DNA from: Piscirickettsiaceae bacterium
GTDB lineage: Bacteria > Pseudomonadota > Gammaproteobacteria > Nitrosococcales > Methylophagaceae
Length of the DNA: 37,039 bases
Direction: 5' to 3'
NCBI GenBank assembly: GCA_013215775.1
Contig: JABSQO010000018.1
Coordinates: 1-37,039, forward strand
Positions 17,776 through 25,788 of the stretch are shown one piece after another (within the stretch, counting starts at the first letter, position 1; every line of letters starts with the position of its first letter). The notes below the pieces were generated by a model. That model had not been told where the DNA came from. It saw nothing but the letters and a program-made list of their open reading frames with translations, and did no database searches. Both the position numbers and the translations under genes were made by a program.

Positions 17776-19035
17776 CTATTTGGAATCTTCTTTGGTCAGG
17801 TTTTCTACGTAACTCGCTTTATGATGCAAGTCGATACGATAGCCCTTGATCATTATTTTCCAATACAGCCATGGGAAGCCAATTATTTTGCCAAGCCACC
17901 AAATACGTCTGTTTTTTCTTGGATCGAGGAAAGGGAAGGATGGAGTCACTTTGCCGCCATAAGAAAACTCAGCCAACATCACTGTATTTAGAGAGGTGGT
18001 TAATGGGCAAGAGCCATAGCCGTCATAGCCTTCTGAGAGCGCATGTTTATTAATGAGGTTTAAAATGTTATCGACAACGATGGGAACTTGTTTACGTACT
18101 GCCGCAGCTGTTTTTGCATTAGGAGTAGATGTGGCATCGCCGAGGCCAAAAATATTGCCAAACTTATTATGCTGTAAGGAGTATTGGTTAACATCAACCC
18201 AGCCACCGTCATTAGCTAAAGGACTTTTTTTGATAAAGTCTGGGGCACTTTGTGGTGGTGTGACATGGATCATGTCGAATTTTTTGGTGATAGTGAACTT
18301 TTCACCATCGGCATTTACTGTTTCAAAGGTAGCCTTTTTTTCTTTACCGTTTATCGCTATCAAGTTGTAATTGAAATTTGTCTTAATTCGATATTTTTCA
18401 ACAACTTTATTGAGTGCTTTGGCAAAGAAAGGCACACCGAACATAGCTCCTCCGGCATTAAAGAATTCAACATTGATTTTGTTAGATAGGTTTTTCTTAC
18501 GAAAGATATCAGCGGAAAGATACATTGCTTTTTGTGGTGCACCTGCACATTTAATCGGCATAGGTGGTTGAGTGAACAAGGCCGTGCCAGATTCCATTTG
18601 TCGAACTGTTTCCCAAGTGTATTCCACAACATCAACTGAATAATTACAACAGACATTGTTTTTGCCCAAGGTCTCCCGTAAGCCGTCTATTTTGTCGATA
18701 TCAAGCTGCAAACCTGGGCAGACAACCAGATAGTCATAACTGATGACTCTGCCGTTTCGCAAGGTAACCTGATTGTTGTCAGGTTGAAACGTCTCAGCAT
18801 AATCTTTGATCCAGTTAATACTGGAATGAATGATATCGGATTGATTTTTTGTCGCTTTTTTCAGTGAATAAACACCAGCACCGATAAGGGTGAAAGACGG
18901 TTGATAATAGTGTTTATCAGAGGGTTCAACTAGGGCTATATCAAGAGCCGGAGCTTGACGGTGTAGCGTGTTAGCTGTGGATACTCCTGCAGCACCGCCG
19001 CCGATAATAAGTACAGAATAATGTTTTGTAGACAT
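17776..19035 (-). CDS. sqr: Sulfide:quinone oxidoreductase, type II (SQOR-like)
   Basis: This FAD enzyme oxidises H2S to a persulfide and passes electrons to quinone at the membrane. GGGAAGVST (12-20) binds FAD. The two redox cysteines sit in motifs nearly identical to mitochondrial SQOR: IKCAGAPQKAMYLS (Cys163) and GSCPLTTSLN (Cys343). The NIFGLGDATSTP block (about 294-305) is the second FAD site, and the aromatic, basic C-terminus (IWWLGKIIGFPWLYWK) suits membrane attachment. Type II enzymes use small acceptors such as glutathione or sulfite, which fits the adjacent persulfide dioxygenase-rhodanese gene 36 nt upstream. The length of 419 aa is normal. Confidence 0.92.
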   Translation of the reverse strand: MSTKHYSVLIIGGGAAGVSTANTLHRQAPALDIALVEPSDKHYYQPSFTLIGAGVYSLKKATKNQSDIIHSSINWIKDYAETFQPDNNQVTLRNGRVISYDYLVVCPGLQLDIDKIDGLRETLGKNNVCCNYSVDVVEYTWETVRQMESGTALFTQPPMPIKCAGAPQKAMYLSADIFRKKNLSNKINVEFFNAGGAMFGVPFFAKALNKVVEKYRIKTNFNYNLIAINGKEKKATFETVNADGEKFTITKKFDMIHVTPPQSAPDFIKKSPLANDGGWVDVNQYSLQHNKFGNIFGLGDATSTPNAKTAAAVRKQVPIVVDNILNLINKHALSEGYDGYGSCPLTTSLNTVMLAEFSYGGKVTPSFPFLDPRKNRRIWWLGKIIGFPWLYWKIMIKGYRIDLHHKASYVENLTKEDSK

Positions 19036-19071
19036 ATGTTTTTACCTCTTCAATATAGCCGTAAAGTTGTT

Positions 19072-20163
19072 TTAAGCGTGTTGTTTCCATGCTTCATAAC
19101 CGCCGGCCATTGACAATACATTGGAATATCCCATATCTTGCAATACTTTGGCTGCCAGTGCTGAGCGGTTGCCAGAGCGACAATAGAGCAGGATAGTATC
19201 GGATTTGTTTTTGATCGCTTCTAAGGAATCAATTTTAAATTCGAGTACACCACGAGGCATAAACTGGGCGTTGTCTATATATCCTTCATCGACTTCATTC
19301 TGCTCGCGAACATCTATAACGCAAATAGTATCAAGATCGATAGTACTTTTAACCTTAGCGACATCAATTTCTGTTATGTATCGTTTTGCTTCATCGGTAA
19401 GATACTGCACGGTGAAATGTTTTTGCATAGGATTTACCTTCTCTGTTTGTTGTATTTCGGCCTGATTGGCTGTTTCTGGATCTACACCACAATAGCGGTT
19501 GGCGGGGACGGCTAGATCAATTAATTTAGGTTCAGGCAAATTCAGGTTGTCCATAATGTCAATGAACTGTTCTCGAGTCTTATTTGCTAAGCGAGAGTTA
19601 CTGCTACGTTCTTGTCTAACATTGCTTACCCAACGACCGTTATAATCGTGACCTGGATAAATCAAGGTGTCGTCTTGTAAGGTAAATATACGCTGAGTTA
19701 TGCTGTCATATAGGTTGCTGGCATCGCCACCTTGGAAATCTGTACGGCCACAACCATTGATTAATAAAGCATCACCGGTAAATATGCGATCACGCCATAA
19801 AAAAGAGATACTGCCTGGCGTATGACCTGGAGTGGCAATTGCTTTAATGTATTCATCTTGCGATACCTCAAAGATATCACCATCTTGAATTTGAATATCC
19901 GCTGTTTTAGCGCCACATAGTGAACTGACAGCAGTCTTACAACCTAACTGTTGTCTTAACAGGCCACTTGCTGTGATATGGTCAGCATGCACATGCGTTT
20001 CTAACGAATACTTTAAGGTGAGATTGTGTTCTTTCAATAAATCAATATAAATATCAAGATTAGTGTCTACAGGATCAATAAGGATGGCATTTTTACTATC
20101 CAGATCAGCAATTAGATAAGTATAGGTGCAGCTTTTTTCATCAAATAATTGTTTAAATAACAT
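19072..20163 (-). CDS. Persulfide dioxygenase-rhodanese fusion (ETHE1-like + rhodanese)
   Basis: The N-terminal part (about 1-225) is an ETHE1-type non-heme-iron persulfide dioxygenase with HVHADH (His57, His59, Asp61, His62) and iron ligands expected at His57, His114 and Asp131 or His172. The C-terminal part (about 255-360) is a rhodanese with active loop CRSGNRS (Cys328). Such fusions oxidise glutathione persulfide to sulfite and can move sulfane sulfur between glutathione and thiosulfate. The frame opens at a TTG (20175), but TTGAGG there is the ribosome site for the ATG at 20163, which I chose (363 aa). It lies directly before sqr, whose product supplies its substrate. Confidence 0.93.
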   Translation of the reverse strand: MLFKQLFDEKSCTYTYLIADLDSKNAILIDPVDTNLDIYIDLLKEHNLTLKYSLETHVHADHITASGLLRQQLGCKTAVSSLCGAKTADIQIQDGDIFEVSQDEYIKAIATPGHTPGSISFLWRDRIFTGDALLINGCGRTDFQGGDASNLYDSITQRIFTLQDDTLIYPGHDYNGRWVSNVRQERSSNSRLANKTREQFIDIMDNLNLPEPKLIDLAVPANRYCGVDPETANQAEIQQTEKVNPMQKHFTVQYLTDEAKRYITEIDVAKVKSTIDLDTICVIDVREQNEVDEGYIDNAQFMPRGVLEFKIDSLEAIKNKSDTILLYCRSGNRSALAAKVLQDMGYSNVLSMAGGYEAWKQHA

Positions 20164-20263
20164 GGGTGGCCTCAAAGTGTTTCTTATGTTTTTAATCGTG
20201 TTTATCTATAGTTAGAGCGCCCGATGGACATTTCTTGATGGTTAGTTCAACCTCATCTTTTTG

Positions 20264-20773
20264 TTATTGAAGATGTGCAATCAGTTTTTTCATACGGGTC
20301 CCATCCCATTCTTTTGCCCCGAGTGCCTGATATACCAGTTCACCATCAGGATTCACCAAGTAACTCATAGGTAAACCTGGAACTTTCCAACCTTTAAGGC
20401 TGGCAGTATCATCCAATACGACCTTAAAGTTAACATTGACCTGTTCTAAAAAACTTTCAATGTCATTAGATACCGGTCCAGCATGGACTGCGATGATTTC
20501 AAAGTCTATATTTTCTGCTCTTAAAGTGTCATACATTACTTGCATAGCTGGAAATTCTTTAACACACGGCGCACACCAATCAGCCCAAAAATTTACTAAT
20601 ACGTATTTGCCTTGATAGTCGCTCAAGCTAGTGGCTTGGCCGTTAACATCAGGTAGGGTAAAGTTTTTTGCAGTCGGACGGTCCTGCATCGGAAACATCA
20701 TTGGTTCCGCGTTGACGACTGCCGAGCCTATGCTTATTAGCAAGGCAAGAAGAAGGTGGTTCAATTTCATCAT
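20264..20773 (-). CDS. Periplasmic TlpA-type thioredoxin
   Basis: A 169-aa exported thioredoxin-fold protein: signal peptide about 1-22 (cut near VNA), then a TlpA/ResA-like domain with the active site WCAPC (Cys67, Cys70) and the conserved cis-proline loop LPMSYLVNPDGELVY. It is encoded immediately after the SCO-MauG fusion; the stop of that gene and this start are one base apart, so the two are translationally coupled. TlpA-type reductases keep the CXnC copper site of SCO proteins reduced, or handle cytochrome c thiols, which gives it a clear partner in this operon. Confidence 0.9.
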   Translation of the reverse strand: MMKLNHLLLALLISIGSAVVNAEPMMFPMQDRPTAKNFTLPDVNGQATSLSDYQGKYVLVNFWADWCAPCVKEFPAMQVMYDTLRAENIDFEIIAVHAGPVSNDIESFLEQVNVNFKVVLDDTASLKGWKVPGLPMSYLVNPDGELVYQALGAKEWDGTRMKKLIAHLQ

Positions 20774-20774
20774 G

Positions 20775-22775
20775 TTAGTGCTCTACCTTGGTAGTATCGC
20801 CGACAGGTGCTGTGAATGCATCGGCAATTAAATCAGCCACATTACTTCCGGTCAGTGTTTTCAAAAAGTCTATGAGCTCACTCATTTCGGTTTGGGATAA
20901 GTTAAGAGGTTTAATCAACGGAGATTGTGTTTCATTTGCAAAACCACCCTGATTATAGAATTCTACAACTTGCTCTAAATTGTTAAGTGAACCATCGTGC
21001 ATATAGGGTGCTGTTAGCGCTATATTTCTTAGACTTGGCGTCCGATAACGCCAACGATCAGCAGGATCTTGTGTGATTTCATAGTAGCCAAGATCACTAA
21101 CGGGTTTATAGCCAGCCTTGATTTTTGTGGCATATTTCACTGAAATATAGTGGCCTGGGGCAATGAGTATTCTTTCTGATTCTGGCTCTTTACCCATGGA
21201 AACATTCCAACCCAATCCGGTGTTATGCAGTTGATTATCGGTGAATAAAGCATGTTTCTCAGAAACAGTGTGACACGCAATACACTGCGCTTTACCTCTA
21301 AATAAGTTAAAACCACGTTGTGCCGTTTCTGAAATAGCATTTTGTTCTTTACCATAATGCCAACGGTCAAAATCAGAATTGCCAGATACCAGCACTCGCT
21401 GATAACTTGCTAGTGCTTGCCCAATAGTAACAACAGAGGTTTTTTTGCCATCAAAAGCTTGTTCAAATAAGCCGTTGTAGTCGGACATGCCTTCGATTTT
21501 TTCGATTACTTTACCTATGGATGGCATCGCCATTTCATTTGGTGCTAAAAAAGGCCCCCAGACTTGATTTTCTAATGTGCTTTCTCGGCCATCATGAAAC
21601 AGTGCCGTTAAGTAGGCCGTGTTATAAATGGTTGGCGAATTACGACGCACCACACGACCTTCAAACCCCAGTGGTTTTTCCAATTCATTGTTGGTAAAAC
21701 CTTGTTCGGGTATATGACACATGGCACAGGAGTTTGTATCATTTAGAGAGAGGCGGCGGTCGAAAAACAGTTTCTTACCTAACTCGACTTTGTCAAAAGT
21801 AATCGGGTTATCAGCCGGTACAGGTATTTTGGGTAGACCAAGTGGTGGTGTGTCTAATACCTTTAACAGGTCCGTTTTTGTACCTTTTCGGGCAGTGATA
21901 CTGAGTGAGCTGGTACTGTAATCAGCCGAGCCATAATTATTTTTATTATCACCAGGGCCGACACGAACGGCTGAATTTGTTGAAGAGATCTCTTCGATAA
22001 GCGGTAGTGTTTTATCTTCTTCTAATAACAAAGTTTTTACATCGTTAAGAATAATATCAGGGTGCAAAAATGACACACTGTATATATTGCGAATTTTAAG
22101 CTCAGGGTCAATCAAAAATACTCGCATAATATGGGAAAATGTTTCAGTTTCTGTACCATCATCGCTGATTCTTGTTTGAATGGACTGGCCATAATTGTCA
22201 AGAATAGGGTACAGAGTTTTCAATGAGTCAGCAGTAAGGTAAGTCCAACTCATTTTCTGTTCTTTGGACATAGTATGTCCTTGATGACCTTTATGTTGGT
22301 CATGGCCACCATGGCCTGCATGTTCATCATGAGCACCACCACTGACTGCTTTTAACACAGCAGGAGTGTCATTCTCGGGATCAAAACTCATGCTAACCAG
22401 TTGCATTTTATTGCTTAAACCTGGCGTTTTACTGGCTTCTTGTTTAATGCGGTTAAATACAATCTGTGTTAGTGGGCAGCCATTAAGATCATTACAACGG
22501 CTATACATAAAACTTAATAAAGTATATTTTCCTTTGAATAAATCATGATAGTTAACATATTGACCATCTACATTTAATACTTTTGCATCATGGGCAGAGC
22601 CAAAGGCAGGCAGGGTGTAACTGCCTGCCTCGGGTGCCGTAAAATCTAATTCACCATATCCTGGAGCGATTAATTGAACTTGTTGCTGATCACTTTCTTG
22701 CTCTGCAGCGAAGCTGATACTACAGAACAGTGCTGTGATTGTTATTAAACCAACTTTTAAACCAGAATATAGCAT
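20775..22775 (-). CDS. SCO1/SenC-MauG fusion: copper chaperone-like domain joined to a diheme cytochrome c peroxidase/MauG domain
   Basis: A 666-aa exported protein with two enzyme-type halves. After a signal peptide (about 1-23) comes a SCO1/SenC-like thioredoxin fold (about 50-260) with Cys94 and Cys100 in CX5C spacing and His215 as candidate copper ligands. It carries an insertion with histidines at 149, 152, 155, 158, 161, 164 and 167, an exact three-residue period. From about 310 comes a MauG/cytochrome c peroxidase domain with two heme sites, CAMCH (Cys350, Cys353) and CIACH (Cys499, Cys502). In Hyphomicrobium mtoX is accompanied by separate SCO1/SenC and MauG genes; here both are on one chain 18 nt after mtoX. 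Likely roles are copper loading, cofactor maturation or peroxide removal for MtoX. Confidence 0.9.
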   Translation of the reverse strand: MLYSGLKVGLITITALFCSISFAAEQESDQQQVQLIAPGYGELDFTAPEAGSYTLPAFGSAHDAKVLNVDGQYVNYHDLFKGKYTLLSFMYSRCNDLNGCPLTQIVFNRIKQEASKTPGLSNKMQLVSMSFDPENDTPAVLKAVSGGAHDEHAGHGGHDQHKGHQGHTMSKEQKMSWTYLTADSLKTLYPILDNYGQSIQTRISDDGTETETFSHIMRVFLIDPELKIRNIYSVSFLHPDIILNDVKTLLLEEDKTLPLIEEISSTNSAVRVGPGDNKNNYGSADYSTSSLSITARKGTKTDLLKVLDTPPLGLPKIPVPADNPITFDKVELGKKLFFDRRLSLNDTNSCAMCHIPEQGFTNNELEKPLGFEGRVVRRNSPTIYNTAYLTALFHDGRESTLENQVWGPFLAPNEMAMPSIGKVIEKIEGMSDYNGLFEQAFDGKKTSVVTIGQALASYQRVLVSGNSDFDRWHYGKEQNAISETAQRGFNLFRGKAQCIACHTVSEKHALFTDNQLHNTGLGWNVSMGKEPESERILIAPGHYISVKYATKIKAGYKPVSDLGYYEITQDPADRWRYRTPSLRNIALTAPYMHDGSLNNLEQVVEFYNQGGFANETQSPLIKPLNLSQTEMSELIDFLKTLTGSNVADLIADAFTAPVGDTTKVEH

Positions 22776-22793
22776 TGAATTACCTAACTAGAT

Positions 22794-24176
22794 TTATTTG
22801 TTCAACGCTACAGTTGTAGCATCTTGAGTTTCTACTTTCGCTTGTTTTCCATACAGAGAATAAGCACCAAAACGCATTTGATGTGCACGTCCTAGTTTTT
22901 CTTCAATGAAATCGATGCTGAATTTTTCAGTCATTTCTGTACCATCCCAATGGAATAGTTTTAAGAACTGATCATTCTCTTCACCTTTCTTATCCCAGTT
23001 ACCTAGTAAAGACGTGGTGTAGTACAAGCGTGTGCCATCCCAGCTTGAAGAAACCATGTTGACGTGGTGGCCCATTTTTCTTTCATATTTCACAAAAGGG
23101 TTATAAGGGTCAGTAATATCATAACCACGTGTCATTCCATCCATGAAGCTGTTGACCCATAGTGTTTTGTCATCACTACTGATTGAGATATCTACAGGTA
23201 ATGGAATGTCAGCTGGATTGCCGATATCAGCAACATTTGTTGCTTTCCATAAACCACCAAGCTCTTCTTCTTCAAGTAAAACAATTTGTGAAGTCAAAGC
23301 GGTAGTTGTAAAGCAGTAGTTGTGCTCTGGCAGCCATGCGCAACGAATTTCAAGCGGTGCACCTGGTACATCGATTACTTGTTTTGCTTTACGTGTATGT
23401 AAATCCCAAATGACGACGGTGTTACCAAAGCGTTTCATTGCTTCTTGATCGCCTAACATTTCACCAAAGTCCATCATGTAGTTTGACCAACCCGTAAACG
23501 AGCTTGTTAACATGACATTACGGCGTGGTAAGGCACGGATATCGTAACCATAACCATCGGCATATTGACCGGATTTAATCGCGCCTTCTAGATTTTCATC
23601 CGTAGGCATCCAATAAGTATCAATATACTCACCTTCATTAGTGTATTCGACTAATGCTGTACGGCCACCATGATCTTGGTTATTAGATAAACCTGTGACG
23701 ATCATTCTTCCTGGTAATGCATAGGTCGTATGAGGGCCAACTACACCACCACTTTTACTTACAAAGTCATCAATGGTTTGAACCAATGTCGCTTTTGCTG
23801 GATCAGTGTGAACATCAAAGATAAAGATTTTATTTGAATCTAATGCGCCCGCCCAAAGATATTTACGATCATCGGTGAAACCAGAGTGATGCGCTTCATT
23901 ACGCCCACCTACAGATTCAGTGTAAATAACTTTACCATAATCGGCAGAGTCTGGATTTACAGCGACGGTAACCATTTTATCTTGACCATCACCCAGACCT
24001 TCCATACCTAAAGTCCATACATAGACAAAATCTTCTTGACCAACAATTTTAGCCATATACGGTGACATGCAGGTTTCATCTGCCATCACTGGGTTAGCCA
24101 TCATTACTGATGCTGATGCTAGTGCCATTGGCAGCAACACCTTCATAGTTTTTCGTAATTTAGTTTTTATATTCAT
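22794..24176 (-). CDS. mtoX: Methanethiol oxidase (SBP56/selenium-binding protein family), periplasmic
   Basis: The mature part matches the SBP56 family throughout: CMSPYMAKIVGQEDFVYVW, GGRNEAHHSGF, VGPHTTYALPGRM, EIRCAWLPEHNYCFTT and the C-terminal beta-propeller blades. Bacterial members are copper-dependent methanethiol oxidases giving formaldehyde, H2S and H2O2. A signal peptide (about 1-32, ending NPVMA) places it in the periplasm, as in Hyphomicrobium. The 460-aa length is normal with the leader. An AGGA site lies 8 nt before the ATG. The operon supplies what the reaction needs: SCO-MauG for copper and maturation, then sulfide-oxidising enzymes for the H2S. A role in selenium binding is the older family name and not the better reading here. 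Confidence 0.93.
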   Translation of the reverse strand: MNIKTKLRKTMKVLLPMALASASVMMANPVMADETCMSPYMAKIVGQEDFVYVWTLGMEGLGDGQDKMVTVAVNPDSADYGKVIYTESVGGRNEAHHSGFTDDRKYLWAGALDSNKIFIFDVHTDPAKATLVQTIDDFVSKSGGVVGPHTTYALPGRMIVTGLSNNQDHGGRTALVEYTNEGEYIDTYWMPTDENLEGAIKSGQYADGYGYDIRALPRRNVMLTSSFTGWSNYMMDFGEMLGDQEAMKRFGNTVVIWDLHTRKAKQVIDVPGAPLEIRCAWLPEHNYCFTTTALTSQIVLLEEEELGGLWKATNVADIGNPADIPLPVDISISSDDKTLWVNSFMDGMTRGYDITDPYNPFVKYERKMGHHVNMVSSSWDGTRLYYTTSLLGNWDKKGEENDQFLKLFHWDGTEMTEKFSIDFIEEKLGRAHQMRFGAYSLYGKQAKVETQDATTVALNK

Positions 24177-24248
24177 ATTAGTATCCTAATGTTGATTACA
24201 ATTTTTCGACTGTTTGATCGAATCTTAAGTTTCTTGAAGTTGAATTAA

Positions 24249-25451
24249 TTAAAATTCCCAAGTAACACCACCACCAGCGGTATAAATCGAAGTTTCTATT
24301 TTATTGGCACCGACAGTTTGGTCTGAGCCCCAACCGTAGCCGACATGTACATCTGCATGGATAGAATCAGTAAATGCATAACCCAGACCAGCGGTTATAC
24401 TGTTGTTCCAGAATGGGTCAGCTAAAGACGATTGGATAAACTGAATTACAGCTGGATTAACATCTCCGACTCCTTCAAGGGACGTCAATTTACCGACTGA
24501 ATTCCCTAAGCCATTCTTTTTCAATAAGTCGGTTGTGTAACTATAACCCGCTCTTAGTTTGATTTTGCTGTTGAGCGCGTATTGACCACCTAATTGGAAG
24601 GTGTAGGTGTCTTTCCAGATATCTTGATATAACTCAGAATTATCCCAGTTTTTGTAGATAACATTGGCTTCGACTAAAAGATTACTCCACATCGCGGGTG
24701 TACTGGCAACACCAACGATGAATTCTTGTGGTTGCTCGAGGGTTAAACTTTGAAATTTGCTGTTTTTATCTTTAACAACGTTATCGAAATCTAGATTTAG
24801 TTCAGAGTTGTAGTTAGCAGACAGCATCACCGGGCCTAGATCATGAGTGATACCAAATCCACCACGAACACCAAATGTTTCTTGTATACCAGTGTTAGAA
24901 ATAAGACCAATCTCAAGTATGCTGTATGCCAGTGTCATTGAAGCACCAATAGAGGTATTAGGTGTAAGTGCATAACCCGCAGCCATATTTGCACCAAAGG
25001 TCATAAATGTGACTGTCGGATCACCTATATCCATAGATCGGTAGTCAGCACCCAGCCCCGAAACGAGCTGTAAACCACCACCAAGGACTAATTTATCGGT
25101 TATACGTTGGCGCACTGCAATTGTAGGTAGGAGATAATGTTCAAACTCGATGTCACCTTTTTGGCCACCTGTCTCAAGCGTATTATCTACATTTGCGTAG
25201 GTAGCACCGAAGGTAAAATCGGTATCACCTTTTAATTGTGTTAGTGTCGCTGCATTACCATAGACAGAAGCCACTGCATCTTGTGGGGCAACATAACCAA
25301 CGCCACCCATCGCAGCTGACGTTGGGTTGAATTTTAGATTGAAATCAGAACCAATTGATTGTGCCATTGAAGCTGTAGATATCAATAAACCTGTTATACC
25401 AAAAGCGGACAACTTCATAATGCGATTAAATTTCTTCATATTGTGTTTCAT
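24249..25451 (-). CDS. OmpP1/FadL-family outer-membrane channel
   Basis: A 400-aa outer-membrane barrel protein with signal peptide (about 1-31, ending ASMAQ), then the FadL-type N-terminal hatch (NPTSAAMGGVGYVAPQDAVA...YGNAATL) and a barrel ending in phenylalanine (GGGVTWEF). FadL relatives admit hydrophobic molecules such as fatty acids, toluene or alkanes. The frame opens at 25523, but the ATG at 25451 has GAGAGGAAT 6 nt before it and starts the signal peptide properly. It is the first gene before mtoX, with a 72-nt gap, so a small hydrophobic sulfur compound such as methanethiol, dimethyl sulfide or dimethyl disulfide is a candidate substrate. This is inference from position. Confidence 0.9.
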   Translation of the reverse strand: MKHNMKKFNRIMKLSAFGITGLLISTASMAQSIGSDFNLKFNPTSAAMGGVGYVAPQDAVASVYGNAATLTQLKGDTDFTFGATYANVDNTLETGGQKGDIEFEHYLLPTIAVRQRITDKLVLGGGLQLVSGLGADYRSMDIGDPTVTFMTFGANMAAGYALTPNTSIGASMTLAYSILEIGLISNTGIQETFGVRGGFGITHDLGPVMLSANYNSELNLDFDNVVKDKNSKFQSLTLEQPQEFIVGVASTPAMWSNLLVEANVIYKNWDNSELYQDIWKDTYTFQLGGQYALNSKIKLRAGYSYTTDLLKKNGLGNSVGKLTSLEGVGDVNPAVIQFIQSSLADPFWNNSITAGLGYAFTDSIHADVHVGYGWGSDQTVGANKIETSIYTAGGGVTWEF

Positions 25452-25562
25452 ACTATTCCTCTCTCTGAGAATGTAATTGACTGAATTAATAAGGGTCTTT
25501 AGCTTTTTCACATAGGTAAACATAAGTATTATTTTTCAATATGTATACCGTATAGTTATATA

Positions 25563-25591
25563 GTTATAACCAAACATGATATACATTGCAA
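25563..25591 (-). promoter_or_regulatory. Predicted sigma70 promoter of the FadL-mtoX operon
   Basis: On the minus strand TTGCAA (25586-25591) and TATAAC (25563-25568) are 17 nt apart, a near-consensus pair. Transcription would start near 25556, leaving a leader of about 105 nt before the FadL gene. Repeats of TATAGTTA surround the -10 box and could be part of an operator. Confidence 0.5.
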
Positions 25592-25788
25592 CTATAATTT
25601 TTTATTAATCATTTTCAGCTGTGTTGTTGCGTTCAAAATTAGAGCGGTTTAGCTGTTGTTAAGTTATGGACACTGATGTAGATATTTAAGGTTTAGTGGC
25701 GGAATAGTCAGATTTATACTGTGTCAGCCGTTTTCTTTTAGTTAAATGGGGAAGCAGGTGGTGGCAGGTTCTATCCACAGTAATTAAA

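Noticed and set aside
18053-18656. Several overlapping ORFs on both strands within sqr
   Set aside because: All overlap a full-length SQR with intact motifs; none shows a family pattern.
22794-24176. Selenium-binding or selenium-transport protein
   Set aside because: The name is historical; periplasmic location, MauG/SCO neighbours and the sulfide-oxidising genes favour methanethiol oxidase.
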